A stretch of DNA of 64,000 nucleotides from Brachybacterium sp. EE-P12. Lineage in GTDB: Bacteria; Actinomycetota; Actinomycetes; Actinomycetales; Dermabacteraceae. Location of the stretch: positions 923,196 through 987,195 of the forward strand of contig NZ_QXCP01000004.1 of assembly GCF_003711805.1 (NCBI RefSeq). Direction: 5' to 3'. The notes under the pieces were generated by a model. That model was not told the origin of the DNA, searched no databases, and saw nothing but the letters and a program-made list of their open reading frames with translations. Shown here piece by piece: positions 8,641 through 19,205 of the stretch. Position numbers and translations under genes: made by a program. Each line of letters begins with the position of its first letter. Position 1 is the stretch's first letter.

Positions 8641-10407
8641 TCAGTACTGCTCGTCGAGCGCCGACTGGTAGATCTCCAGCAGGTTCTCCACTCCGATGGT
8701 GGTGAACTGGTCCGCGTAGGCCTGCCAGTCCGCATCCTTGGTGAAGTCGGTGCGCCCGGAGGCGGCCGACGCGATGGACTGCTCGAGGTGCTGGATCAGG
8801 TTGGTCTCGATCTCGCCCACCTGCGCGGACTGCTCCATGTCGAAGGCAAGCGTGGGGAGCACGAGCTCCTGGTCCAGTCGGTAGGGCTCGTAGGCCTCCC
8901 CGGCGGCGAAGAGCGAGGGCTCGATCGAGGAGGAGCCTTCCATGACGGCCTCGCCATGGCGCTGGGACATCGACTTGAAGAAGGGACCCCATTCCCACCA
9001 TCCCTGGTTGGTCAGCTCGGTGCTGCCGGGGAGGACCTCGTACAGCGCCTGCTGGCCGTCGATGCCGACGGCGTCGGTCCCCGCGTAGTCCCAGCCCGTG
9101 CCCTGCTCGCCGCGTCCCATGGAGATGGTCATGCCGAGCTCGAACTGATAGTCGGCCCAGCGGATCATCTGCACGGGATCAGGGCAGGAGGAGGTGATCA
9201 CGAAGTTCGGGGAGCCCAGCTGGTACCAGTCCCAGTGGCACGTGCGAAGCCCGTCGGGCCCCTCCATCGGGGGCAGCGGCTGCATCCTGCTCGCGGCGTT
9301 CTTGGAGTTCTCGAAGTCCAGGGTGGTGGCGAAGGCTCCCTGGGAGTTGCCGTACACGACACCGAAGCGCGGCCCCTCGGGGTCGTCGCCCATCTGCTGC
9401 AGCTGCTCGGTCGTCATGGACAGCATGCTCTGGGCGAAGTGCCCCTTGGCGAACTGCTCCTGGATCCAGATCAGGCCCTGCCGGTAGGCGTCTTCGGTCG
9501 GCACCCAGGCCACCTTCCCGTCGCGCAGCAACAGGTGCGTGGAGCTGACCTCGGTGAACGACCCCATGAAGAAGTTGACCAGGTTCAACAGGGTGTCCGA
9601 GGTGGTGACCGTGAGCCCCGCCCTGTCCGGCAGCCCGGACCAGCTCTTCCACTCCTCCATCAGGGCCTCGTAGTCGGTGAGGGTCTCCGGGACCGAGGCG
9701 CCGACCTCCTCGAGCCAGGCGGAGTTGTACCAGGTGCGGACGTCACCGGTCTTGCAGTGGTAGCAGTCGTTCATCGACGGCACGGCGTAGAGCCGGCCGT
9801 CCGGCGACGTGAACTGCTCGCGCATCTGCGGGAACTGCTCGAACATGTCCCGGATGTGCGGGGCGTGCTCGTCGATCAGCTTGTCCAGCGGGAGGAACAT
9901 GCCCTGCTGTCCGTAGACGGCGACCTGCGAGACGGTGAACAGGCCCATGCCGGTCATCAGAGCGTGGGGGAGCTCGCCGCCGGAGAGCATCGCGTTGACG
10001 GTGGTGATGCCGTCCTCGCCCAGCGGGACCGGCTGGTAGGCGACCTTGACGCCGGTGGTCTCCTCGAGAAGGTTCGCGTAGTAGTTCGTGGGGTAGTCGA
10101 GCTCGGGGATCGAGCGTCCGAGGACGGAGAACTCGGTCTCGCCGTCTCCGAAGGGTACGAGGGCGCGGGCCTTGGGGCCCTGGTAGTCGGGCGGGTAGTT
10201 GATCCCCTCGGTCTCGGGGCCGAGCTCGACCACCGGTTCGGCGCTCCCGGGCTCGTAGTCGGCTTCGCCGACGACCTCTGCATCGGCGCCGGAGTCGCCG
10301 CCGCAGGCCGCGAGCACGGCAGGGGCGATGACCGCCGCGGCACCGACGGCGCCGGCTCGGCCCAGGACACCTCGACGGGACAGCTGAGGGCGGGGGGTTT
10401 CGTTCAT
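8641..10407 (-). CDS. extracellular sugar-binding lipoprotein of ABC importer (LplA-like)
   Basis: This is the substrate-binding subunit of a carbohydrate ABC importer. The 588-residue precursor starts MNETPRPQLSRRGVLGRAG: a twin-arginine motif (SRRGVLG), a hydrophobic stretch and a lipobox ending LAAC, so it is probably a Tat-exported lipoprotein. The length and long mature domain fit the LplA/YtcQ subgroup that partners LplB and LplC permeases. It is the last gene of a minus-strand operon, 74 bases after permease 1. The gene is intact, although both partner permeases contain an in-frame TAG. No ATPase gene is nearby, which is normal for this subgroup (a shared MsmX-like ATPase). Confidence 0.93.
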   Translation of the reverse strand: MNETPRPQLSRRGVLGRAGAVGAAAVIAPAVLAACGGDSGADAEVVGEADYEPGSAEPVVELGPETEGINYPPDYQGPKARALVPFGDGETEFSVLGRSIPELDYPTNYYANLLEETTGVKVAYQPVPLGEDGITTVNAMLSGGELPHALMTGMGLFTVSQVAVYGQQGMFLPLDKLIDEHAPHIRDMFEQFPQMREQFTSPDGRLYAVPSMNDCYHCKTGDVRTWYNSAWLEEVGASVPETLTDYEALMEEWKSWSGLPDRAGLTVTTSDTLLNLVNFFMGSFTEVSSTHLLLRDGKVAWVPTEDAYRQGLIWIQEQFAKGHFAQSMLSMTTEQLQQMGDDPEGPRFGVVYGNSQGAFATTLDFENSKNAASRMQPLPPMEGPDGLRTCHWDWYQLGSPNFVITSSCPDPVQMIRWADYQFELGMTISMGRGEQGTGWDYAGTDAVGIDGQQALYEVLPGSTELTNQGWWEWGPFFKSMSQRHGEAVMEGSSSIEPSLFAAGEAYEPYRLDQELVLPTLAFDMEQSAQVGEIETNLIQHLEQSIASAASGRTDFTKDADWQAYADQFTTIGVENLLEIYQSALDEQY

Positions 10408-10481
10408 GGTCTCCACTCTTCCTCGGGGGATGACATGCGTGGCGGGTGTGACGTGCGGGGCTCCCGATCGCGACGGGAGGG

Positions 10482-11492
10482 TCAGAACAGGCCGGTGCGC
10501 GTGATCCGACGAGCCAGATGGTTCACGGCGATCAGCAGGACCAGGCCGATGACGCTGCGGAACAGGCCGATCGCCGTGGCGTAGCTGTACTGGGGGATCG
10601 GGCTGTTCAGCCCGACCTCGTAGACGTAGGTGTCGATGACCTGGGAGGTGACCAGATTGAGCTGGTTCTGCATGAGCAGCACCTTCTCGAAGCCGACGCT
10701 CATGATCGAGCCGACCGCGAGGATCATCAGCACCACGGCGATCGGGAGGATCGCCGGCAGGTCGATGTGCCAGATGCGGCGCAGGTGCGAGGCGCCGTCG
10801 ACCTTCGCGGCCTCGTGCAGCTCCGGCGGCACGGAGGACAGCGCGGCGAGGTAGATGATCGCGCTGAAGCCGGCCGTCTGCCAGACGCCGGACCACACGT
10901 AGGTGTGGCGGAACCAGCCGGGATCGGTGAGGAACGCGGGCGGATCGATCCCCAGCAGGGAGAGGGCGTGGGGGAAGATCCCGGTCTGCGGATCGAGCAG
11001 CATCACGAGGATGCCGACGACGACCACGACCGAGATGAAGTTCGGCGCGTAGGTGATCAGCTGGACGACGCGCGAGAAGTACTTCTGCCGCACGGCGTTC
11101 AGGGCGAGGGCCAACATGATCGGGATGGGGATCCCGGCGAGGAGCTCGTAGAAGGCCAGCACGAGCGTGTTCCACAGCAGGCGCCCGAAGTTGTAGCTGG
11201 TGACGAAGCGCTCGATGTGGTCGAGCCCCACCCATTCGGAGCCGGTGAGCCCGCCGACGGGAGTGTAGTTGCGGAACGCGATCTGGATGCCGTACATGTG
11301 CCAGTACGCGAAGATCGCGACCCAGACGAGAGCAGGCAGCAGCAGGTACAGCTGCTAGTTGTTGCGCAGACGCTGCGAGAGGGGGGTCTTGCGCCGTCCC
11401 TCCAGCGCAGGAGTCTGCTGCTTCTTCTTCGTGCGGGGCTCGTCGTCGATCCGCAGCTGGTCGACGAAGGTTCTGTGGTCTGTGTCGGTCAC
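10482..11492 (-). pseudogene. sugar ABC permease (LplB/YteP-like) interrupted by one in-frame TAG
   Basis: The frame starts at a GTG (MTDTDHRTFVDQL) that nearly touches the upstream permease gene and runs 336 codons to a normal stop. It is broken only by TAG at 11355-11357 (codon 46). The reading around it is RLRNN-stop-QLYLLLPALVW; homologues have Trp here (NWQLYLLLPAL), so a single TGG-to-TAG change explains it. Everything downstream is intact: about six membrane helices, the AAKVDGASHLRRIWHIDLP coupling (EAA) loop and a typical C-terminus. Translation from an internal ATG at 11297 would lose the first helix. It may be a recent null allele, a sequencing error or a read-through site. Confidence 0.85.
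11355..11357 (-). other. in-frame amber codon in permease 1
   Basis: TAG on the minus strand takes the place of an expected Trp codon in the first transmembrane helix region; the frame is open on both sides. Confidence 0.9.
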
Positions 11493-11499
11493 GGCGCGG

Positions 11500-12450
11500 T
11501 CAGCCCTTCAGGGAGCCGATCATCATGCCCTTGACGAAGTGCTTCTGCACGAACGGATAGGCGATGAGCGGGGGGATCGAGGCGATGATGATGAGGGCGT
11601 ACTTCAGCTGGTTGGCCAGCTGCTGCATCTCGAGCACCTGCTCGGGGGAGATGCCGGGGACCCGTGAGGGGTCGAAGCTGTTGCCCAGGAGGATGTTCCG
11701 CATCACCAGCTGCAGGGGGTACAGGGAGTCGTCGGTGAGGTAGATCAGCGCGTTGAAGTACGAGTTCCAGGTCGCGACGCCGTAGAGCAGGAGGTTCACG
11801 GCGATGATCGGTTTCGACAGCGGGAGCACGATCTGCGAGAAGAACCGCAGGTCGCTCGCCCCGTCCAGGCGCGAGCACTCGAGCAGCTCGTGCGGGATGG
11901 TGGTCTGGAAGAAGGTGCGGGTGACGATCAGCTGCCACACGCTCACGGCACCGGGCAGGATCATCGCCCAGATCGTGTTGAGCATCCCGAGATCACGCAC
12001 CACCAGGTAGGTGGGGATCATGCCGCCGGAGAACATCATCGTGAGGATGAAGACGAAGGTGATCGGATTACGTCCCCACAGATCGGCGCGGGAGAGGGCG
12101 TAGCCGCCGGCCAGTGTCACCGCGGTCCCGATGAGCATCGAGCTGCCGGAGTAGAGCAGGGAGTTCAGGAAGCCCCTCGTGATGTCCGGGTAGTCGAGCA
12201 CCGCCTAGTACGCGTCGAGGCTGAAGCCGATGGGCCACAGCCACATCTCGCCGGAGGACACCGCCTGCGGGGAGGACATCGAGGCGCTGACGATGTACAC
12301 GAACGGGTAGACGATGGTGAGCGTGAACAGAGCCAGCGCGGCGATCAGGACGATGTTGAGCACGCGATCCGAACGAGGTTCGCGGATCCGTCGCGGCGGG
12401 GACGGTGCAGGGGAGGCCTTCCCGGTCGGGGGCGCCTCGGTGCTGATCAT
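11500..12450 (-). pseudogene. sugar ABC permease (LplC/YtcP-like) interrupted by one in-frame TAG
   Basis: The first gene of the importer operon starts at ATG 12450 (MISTEAPPTGKASPAP), after a good AGGAAGGA ribosome site. It runs 316 codons to a normal end (GMMIGSLKG), with one TAG at 12205-12207 (codon 82). The local reading is GFSLDAY-stop-AVLDYPDI; relatives read AYKAVL or AYQAVL, so a single base change explains it. Downstream the frame keeps all later helices and the SRLDGASDLRFFSQIVLP coupling loop. A GTG two codons after the stop could allow re-initiation. It is the second amber in adjacent genes of one operon. Confidence 0.85.
12205..12207 (-). other. in-frame amber codon in permease 2
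   Basis: TAG interrupts the permease frame between DAY and AVLDYPDI, where homologues carry Lys, Gln or another residue. Confidence 0.9.
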
Positions 12451-12496
12451 CTTCGGGGGTCCTTCCTCGGTCCTCAACGGTGAGCACCGCATGAGA

Positions 12497-12525
12497 AGCA
12501 TGCGCAGTGATCGGATGTATGTCAA
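12497..12525 (-). promoter_or_regulatory. promoter of sugar ABC importer operon
   Basis: On the minus strand TTGACA (12520-12525) and CATGCT (12497-12502) are 17 bases apart. A leader of about 40 bases with a Shine-Dalgarno leads to the ATG at 12450. Confidence 0.6.
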
Positions 12526-12542
12526 GCAGACCTCCGATCACT
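12506..12542. promoter_or_regulatory. inverted repeat overlapping importer promoter, candidate operator
   Basis: AGTGATCGGA (12506-12515) and TCCGATCACT (12533-12542) are perfect 10-base arms 17 bases apart. One arm lies between -35 and -10, the other just upstream of -35, the layout expected for a repressor. No regulator gene lies next to the operon. Confidence 0.55.
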
Positions 12543-12752
12543 TGGCGGCCAGTGTCGGCCTATCAGGGCTGCGGGAGGTGCTCGGCGGTTGAATCAGTCG
12601 AGGGTTGATCAGAGACGTGGGAGGACTGGGGCCTGGGCTCCGGGTCAGAGGCCATGGCGCCATTGCCGCCGACACCGTCGTCGTGGGCGGGACCCCCGTC
12701 GGGAGCCCCGGCGCGTCGTCCGGCCCCGCAGCATCGGGGCGTCTGAACGTCA

Positions 12753-12763
12753 CGCCAGCGGCG
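12753..12763. promoter_or_regulatory. possible ClgR-type binding site upstream of clpC
   Basis: CGCCAGCGGCG fits the CGC-N5-GCG core of ClgR operators, with one mismatch at the centre. It lies about 50 bases before the likely clpC transcription start, a position suited to an activator. Such short GC-rich motifs arise easily by chance in this genome. Confidence 0.35.
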
Positions 12764-12793
12764 AACACACGGGGAATCCTCGTCCGATCCGCG

Positions 12794-12799
12794 TACTCT
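12794..12799 (+). promoter_or_regulatory. candidate clpC -10 element
   Basis: TACTCT lies 34 bases before the clpC ATG. No recognisable -35 element is present, in keeping with activator-dependent expression. Confidence 0.4.
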
Positions 12800-12832
12800 C
12801 GATCCATCACCACCACCGAATGGGGGAGGACC

Positions 12833-15421
<2,589 letters not shown>

Positions 15422-15428
15422 GCACAGT

Positions 15429-15466
15429 CCTCGGCCCGGTCCCCTTCCGAGGGGCCCGGGCCGAGG
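15429..15466 (+). terminator. hairpin terminator after clpC
   Basis: A 16-base-pair GC-rich stem with one mismatch (CCTCGGCCCGG arm) and a 6-base loop begins 8 bases after the clpC stop. Confidence 0.7.
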
Positions 15467-15592
15467 CCGATCCCGCGGCCGGTCGCACGACCGCCTGCGG
15501 GATGTCCCCGGACCGGGCATGCCGGCTCCGGGCCCCGTCCCGGAGCGCACCGGCCCGGCCGAGGCCTGCAGGACACCTGACGGGAAGGACCC

Positions 15593-16318
15593 ATGGGAGC
15601 GCTGATCGACCGACTCCTCTCGCTCACGGACGTCCTCGAGGACTGGATCCTCGAGATCGGCGACGCCTGGTGGGTCCATCTCGTCGTCTACGCCTTCTCG
15701 GCTCTGGACGGGTTCTTCCCGAGCGTGCCGAGCGAGTCGACGATCGTGACGCTCTCCTCGCTGTGGTCGAGCTCCGGCCGACCGTCGCTCCTCCTGGTCT
15801 GCCTCGCCGCCTGGGCGGGGGCGTTCACAGGGGACAACCTCGGCTACCTGCTGGGCAGCAAGATCGGCTGGGAGCGGTTCCGCTTCCTGCGCGAGGGCAG
15901 GGGCCGACGCGCGGTCGAGGCGGCGGAACGCGGACTGGACAAGCGGGCGCTGCTGTTCCTCATGACGGCCCGGTACATCCCCTTCGGACGCACCGCCGTG
16001 AACCTCGTGGCCGGCGCGGTGCACTATCCGCACCGGCACTTCTGGCCCCGCTCCCTGCTGTCCACCTTCGTGTGGGCCGTCTACTCGTGCGCGATCGGCG
16101 CGGTGGCCGGGGCCTGGTTCGAGGACAACCACCTCCTGGCGATCACCGTCGCTCTCGTCGCGGCGGTGGTGATGGCCCTGCTGCTCGAGCGGATCATCTC
16201 CGGCGTGCACCGCTGGCTGGACCGGCGTGCGGCACGACGCGAGGCCGAGGAGACGCCCGAGGAGCGCGGCACCTCGCCGCTGACGACCACCGCCCAGGGA
16301 GAGGACAGCCCTTCATGA
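15593..16318 (+). CDS. DedA family membrane protein
   Basis: DedA/VTT-domain proteins are integral membrane proteins implicated in flipping undecaprenyl phosphate or phospholipids and in membrane homeostasis. The 241-residue product has about five hydrophobic segments. It carries the conserved SALDGFFPSVPSESTIV re-entrant segment (~residues 36-52) and ARYIPFGRTAVNLVAGAVHY (~123-142), whose Arg and Pro residues are family hallmarks. A GGGAAGGACCC site precedes the ATG. The stop overlaps the next gene's start (ATGA), so it is coupled to the GNAT gene. The specific substrate is unknown. Confidence 0.92.
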   Translation: MGALIDRLLSLTDVLEDWILEIGDAWWVHLVVYAFSALDGFFPSVPSESTIVTLSSLWSSSGRPSLLLVCLAAWAGAFTGDNLGYLLGSKIGWERFRFLREGRGRRAVEAAERGLDKRALLFLMTARYIPFGRTAVNLVAGAVHYPHRHFWPRSLLSTFVWAVYSCAIGAVAGAWFEDNHLLAITVALVAAVVMALLLERIISGVHRWLDRRAARREAEETPEERGTSPLTTTAQGEDSPS

Positions 16319-16872
16319 CCGCGAGCACCGAGGACGACGGAGGCAGCGGCAGCGGCGGGAGCGCCGCCGTGCGGATCCGGCCGGCTCGGCCGGCCGATGT
16401 GCGCGGGATCAACCGGCTCGTGGAGCCGATGACCCACACCGGGATCCTCCTGGGCAAGGACCTCGTCTCCTACTACGAGGCGGTCCAGGAGTTCCTGGTC
16501 GCGACCGACGAGGAGGGCACGATCGTCGGCTGCGGCGCCCTGCACGTGATGTGGGAGGACCTCGCCGAGGTGCGCACCCTCGCCGTCTCCGATTCCGTCC
16601 GAGGCACCGGTCTCGGCCACCGGATCCTCGAGTCCCTCCTGGACCGTGCCCGCCAGCTCGGACTGGAGCGCGTGTTCTGCCTGACCTTCGAGGTCGAGTT
16701 CTTCGGCCGTCACGGCTTCGAGGTCATGGAGGAGACGGTCGACCCGGAGATCTACGTGGAGCTGCTGCGCTCGGCGGACGAGGGGATCGCGGAGTTCCTC
16801 GACCTCGCCCGGGTCAAGCCCAACACCCTCGGCAACACCCGCATGATCAAGCGCCTGGACGCCTCCGCCTGA
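16315..16872 (+). CDS. argA: amino-acid N-acetyltransferase (ArgA-like GNAT)
   Basis: The 185-residue GNAT-fold protein resembles the short actinobacterial N-acetylglutamate synthase (Rv2747 type), which acetylates glutamate or glutamine to start arginine synthesis. Features are RIRPARPADVRGINRLVEPM at the N-terminus, EVRTLAVSDSVRGTGLGHRI (acetyl-CoA loop, ~82-101) and FEVEFFGRHGFE. Related GNAT genes also lie near clpC/lsr2 in other actinobacteria. The ATG overlaps the dedA stop. The first ~18 residues are low-complexity Gly/Ser. Family assignment is firm; the substrate is inferred. Confidence 0.82.
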   Translation: MTASTEDDGGSGSGGSAAVRIRPARPADVRGINRLVEPMTHTGILLGKDLVSYYEAVQEFLVATDEEGTIVGCGALHVMWEDLAEVRTLAVSDSVRGTGLGHRILESLLDRARQLGLERVFCLTFEVEFFGRHGFEVMEETVDPEIYVELLRSADEGIAEFLDLARVKPNTLGNTRMIKRLDASA

Positions 16873-16908
16873 GCGCCGGACCGCCCGAGGCGCCGACGCG
16901 CACCGGGG

Positions 16909-17895
16909 TCAGGGGAGACGGAGCCCGTCGGGTGCGGCGGCGCCGTCCGCTCCGGCCTCCCGCGCGACGTTGGTCCCGACCCCGCCGGCTCCGGCGCCGC
17001 TCGCGTGCTCCTCGCCCGCACGGACGGCGAGCCCATCGGCCAGCAGGGAGCGGATGCAGCGCTCCACGCGCACGGGGTCCTCAGGATCCAGTGCGGCCAG
17101 TGCTGCGGGGGACGTCTCGCCGTGCTCCCGCAGCAGCGCCATGATCCTTCCGCGCAGCTGACGATCCGTGCCCTCGAAGGCCTGCCGACGCCGGGTGTCC
17201 TCCTCCGGAGCGGGCCGCCCCGCAGCGACCCAGGCGCAGCCCCGAGCCTGCAGGGGGCACTGCTCGCAGCGCGGCGAGCGGGCCGTGCACACGAGTGCGC
17301 CCAGCTCCATCACAGCCTGGTTCCAGGCGACCGACCGGCCGCGCTCGGAGGGCAGGACGCTCGTGGCCAGCACCCGCTCGGCGGCGCTGTAGGAGCGGTC
17401 CGGCAGCGCGCGTCCCCTCACCGCCCGCGCCAGCACGCGGCGGATGTTCGTGTCCACCACGACGGCGCGTTCGTGGTGGGCGAAGGCGGTGACCGCGGCC
17501 GCGGTGTACTCGCCGATCCCCGGCAGGGCGCGCAGCGCCTGCTCGCCGCGGGGCACCTCGCCGCCGTGGGCCCGCACGATCTGCCGGGCGCAGTCCTGCA
17601 GTCGCAGCGCGCGCCGCGGATAGCCGAGCCGGTCCCAGACCCGCAGCACCTCGGCGGTGGGCGCATCTGCCAGGTCGACGGGGGCGGGCCAGCGTCGCAT
17701 CCACTCCTGCCAGCGCGGCAGCACTCGCACCACGGGGGTCTGCTGGAGCATCACCTCGGAGACGAGGATGCCCCAGGCCGAGGCCTCTGGCTCGCGCCAG
17801 GGCAGGACGCGGGCGCTGCTGCGGTACCAGTCGATCACCGCGTCGATCATCGCGTCGATCATCGCGGGGGTCGAGGGGGTGCTGGTGCCGGTCAT
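16909..17895 (-). CDS. mutY: A/G-specific adenine DNA glycosylase
   Basis: MutY removes adenine mispaired with 8-oxoguanine, part of the GO repair system. The 328-residue product has an HhH-GPD core with EVMLQQTPVVRVLPRW (~residues 46-61), the helix-hairpin-helix LPGIGEYTAAAV with its following catalytic Asp (VVDTNIRR), and a four-cysteine iron-sulfur loop (C-x6-C-x2-C-x5-C). The NUDIX-like C-terminal domain is short or missing, as often in actinobacteria. The start at 17895 is supported by TACCGT 7 bases upstream. The N-terminus contains a 12-base tandem repeat encoding MIDAMIDAVID. Confidence 0.95.
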   Translation of the reverse strand: MTGTSTPSTPAMIDAMIDAVIDWYRSSARVLPWREPEASAWGILVSEVMLQQTPVVRVLPRWQEWMRRWPAPVDLADAPTAEVLRVWDRLGYPRRALRLQDCARQIVRAHGGEVPRGEQALRALPGIGEYTAAAVTAFAHHERAVVVDTNIRRVLARAVRGRALPDRSYSAAERVLATSVLPSERGRSVAWNQAVMELGALVCTARSPRCEQCPLQARGCAWVAAGRPAPEEDTRRRQAFEGTDRQLRGRIMALLREHGETSPAALAALDPEDPVRVERCIRSLLADGLAVRAGEEHASGAGAGGVGTNVAREAGADGAAAPDGLRLP

Positions 17896-17902
17896 CCGCA
17901 GG

Positions 17903-17908
17903 ACGGTA
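17903..17908 (-). promoter_or_regulatory. -10 element for mutY, leaderless type
   Basis: TACCGT on the minus strand lies 7 bases before the ATG at 17895, with no Shine-Dalgarno. Confidence 0.5.
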
Positions 17909-17960
17909 TCGCATCCGGGCATCGGCCCCACGACCGGCCCGAGAGGGCTCGCCTCATGAC

Positions 17961-17994
17961 GACGGGGGCGACACCTCGCGGTGCCGCCCCCGTC
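17961..17994 (-). terminator. hairpin terminator after mscL
   Basis: A 15-base-pair stem (one mismatch) with a TCGC loop lies about 33 bases beyond the mscL stop on the minus strand. Confidence 0.65.
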
Positions 17995-18026
17995 GGGACC
18001 CGTGGCAGCGCCACGGAGCAGGAGGA

Positions 18027-18434
18027 TCAGACCTGCGGGGTCTGGGCCTTGAGCAGGTCGCGGATCTCGGAGAGGAGGACCACGTCCTCGGGAGCCGCCT
18101 CGAGCTCCTCGTCCAGGTCCTTGTTGCGGTTGGCCATCTCACGGGCCTTGGTCATCGGCACGACGAAGACGAAGTAGACGACCGCGGCGGTGATCAGGAA
18201 GGTGATGATCGCCGAGATGACCGCGCCGAAGTTGACGAAGGTCGCCTCGTTGTTCTCGAAGATCTGGAAGCCGAATCCGCTGACGGAGTCGGCACCGCCG
18301 GCGGCCGCGACCACGGGGTTGATGAGGTTGTCGACGAAGGCGGTGACCAGCGCGGTGAACGCGCCGCCGATCACGACACCGACCGCGAGGTCGATGACAT
18401 TGCCCTGCATGACGAAGTCCTTGAAGCCCTTCAT
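18027..18434 (-). CDS. mscL: large-conductance mechanosensitive channel
   Basis: MscL opens under membrane tension to release solutes during osmotic downshock. The 135-residue protein starts MKGFKDFVMQGNVIDLAVGVVIG, the characteristic N-terminal helix plus first transmembrane helix (~13-45). The second helix is at ~72-95 and a charged cytoplasmic helix ends the protein. An AGAAGGAT ribosome site precedes the ATG. The SAF-domain gene lies 58 bases upstream on the same strand, so cotranscription is possible. Confidence 0.97.
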   Translation of the reverse strand: MKGFKDFVMQGNVIDLAVGVVIGGAFTALVTAFVDNLINPVVAAAGGADSVSGFGFQIFENNEATFVNFGAVISAIITFLITAAVVYFVFVVPMTKAREMANRNKDLDEELEAAPEDVVLLSEIRDLLKAQTPQV

Positions 18435-18492
18435 GGGGAGATCCTTCTGAGGTCGGGGATGAGGGGAACCGCGGACACGGTTCGCACGGACT

Positions 18493-19125
18493 CTAACCGA
18501 TCACGGACACCGTCACGGTCCCCGCGCCGAGAGCGTGCGCGACGTCTCCGGCGCTCTGCCGCTCGACGAGGACCAGCGCCTCGGTGCCCGAGGACCCCGG
18601 CGACACGGGAGGACCCGAGGTCGCAGCGTCGGCGGACAGCGAACGGATCTCGGCGGGGACACGGGAGCCGGTCCCGTCGACGGGATCGCTCATCAGCAGC
18701 TCGATCCGTGTCCCGGCGGCGAGATGCGGCAGGAGCACCTCGGGGACGGGCACTGCCACGAGCGCCGTGCCCTCGGGGATCGCGGGGCCCTCGGCGCCGA
18801 CGACGTCGGCGGGCAGCACCGCTCCGCCCTCGGCGACCGGCCCCGCCAGGCGCTCCCCCTCGAGCTCGGCGACCGACGAGGACGCCCCGCCGGGGACCAG
18901 CGAGCTCGCGACCTCGACGGTGCGCAGATGCTGCGGACCGAGCTCGGTGCCGGTGGGCAGGTCGCCGGCCGCGACCACCACCGGCGTGCTCTGCATCGAG
19001 GCGGGCACGAGCGCGGGCAGCACGAGCACCACGGCGAGGGCCGCGACCAGGAGCGAGAGGCTCCGACGCCGTCGTCGCAGGGCGCGGCGCCAGAGGGGCA
19101 GATGGGGCAGGAGGCGAGCGAACAT
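18493..19125 (-). CDS. SAF-domain membrane-anchored protein (CpaB/FlgA-like)
   Basis: The 210-residue protein has a basic cytoplasmic start (RRALRRRRRS), one transmembrane helix (~22-42) and an extracytoplasmic SAF domain (~48-110) with VAAGDLPTGTELGPQHLRTVEV, a CpaB-type pattern. A second half of unknown fold follows. In Mycobacterium an SAF protein also occurs near mscL and the FmdB gene. CpaB proteins assist pilus assembly, but no pilus genes are here, so the function is open. TAGCGT stands 6 bases before the ATG, suggesting a leaderless mRNA. Confidence 0.8.
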   Translation of the reverse strand: MFARLLPHLPLWRRALRRRRRSLSLLVAALAVVLVLPALVPASMQSTPVVVAAGDLPTGTELGPQHLRTVEVASSLVPGGASSSVAELEGERLAGPVAEGGAVLPADVVGAEGPAIPEGTALVAVPVPEVLLPHLAAGTRIELLMSDPVDGTGSRVPAEIRSLSADAATSGPPVSPGSSGTEALVLVERQSAGDVAHALGAGTVTVSVIG

Positions 19126-19131
19126 GCCTCG

Positions 19132-19137
19132 ACGCTA
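19132..19137 (-). promoter_or_regulatory. -10 element for SAF-domain gene, leaderless type
   Basis: TAGCGT on the minus strand lies 6 bases before the ATG at 19125. Confidence 0.55.
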
Positions 19138-19205
19138 GGCCGGGGCGCACCTGCCCGCCCGGACCCGCGAGCGGCTGTGGAGCGCGGGGCGGTGGGGAGG
19201 AGAGG

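Larger units (their letters stand above)
12451..12832. other. 382-base regulatory region between ABC importer operon and clpC
   Basis: This divergent intergenic stretch has no convincing gene. It holds the importer promoter and its inverted repeat on the left and the clpC -10 element and ClgR-like site on the right. Between 12543 and 12750 I see nothing specific. Confidence 0.7.

Noticed and set aside
8641..11235. One 864-residue fusion protein spanning binding protein and permease
   Set aside because: The extra upstream part is an out-of-frame shadow of the permease; the lipoprotein signal and ribosome site place the true start at 10407.
10482..12450. Genome-wide recoding of TAG as a sense codon
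   Set aside because: mfd ends with TAG at 52173-52175 at the expected protein end, so TAG still works as a stop here.
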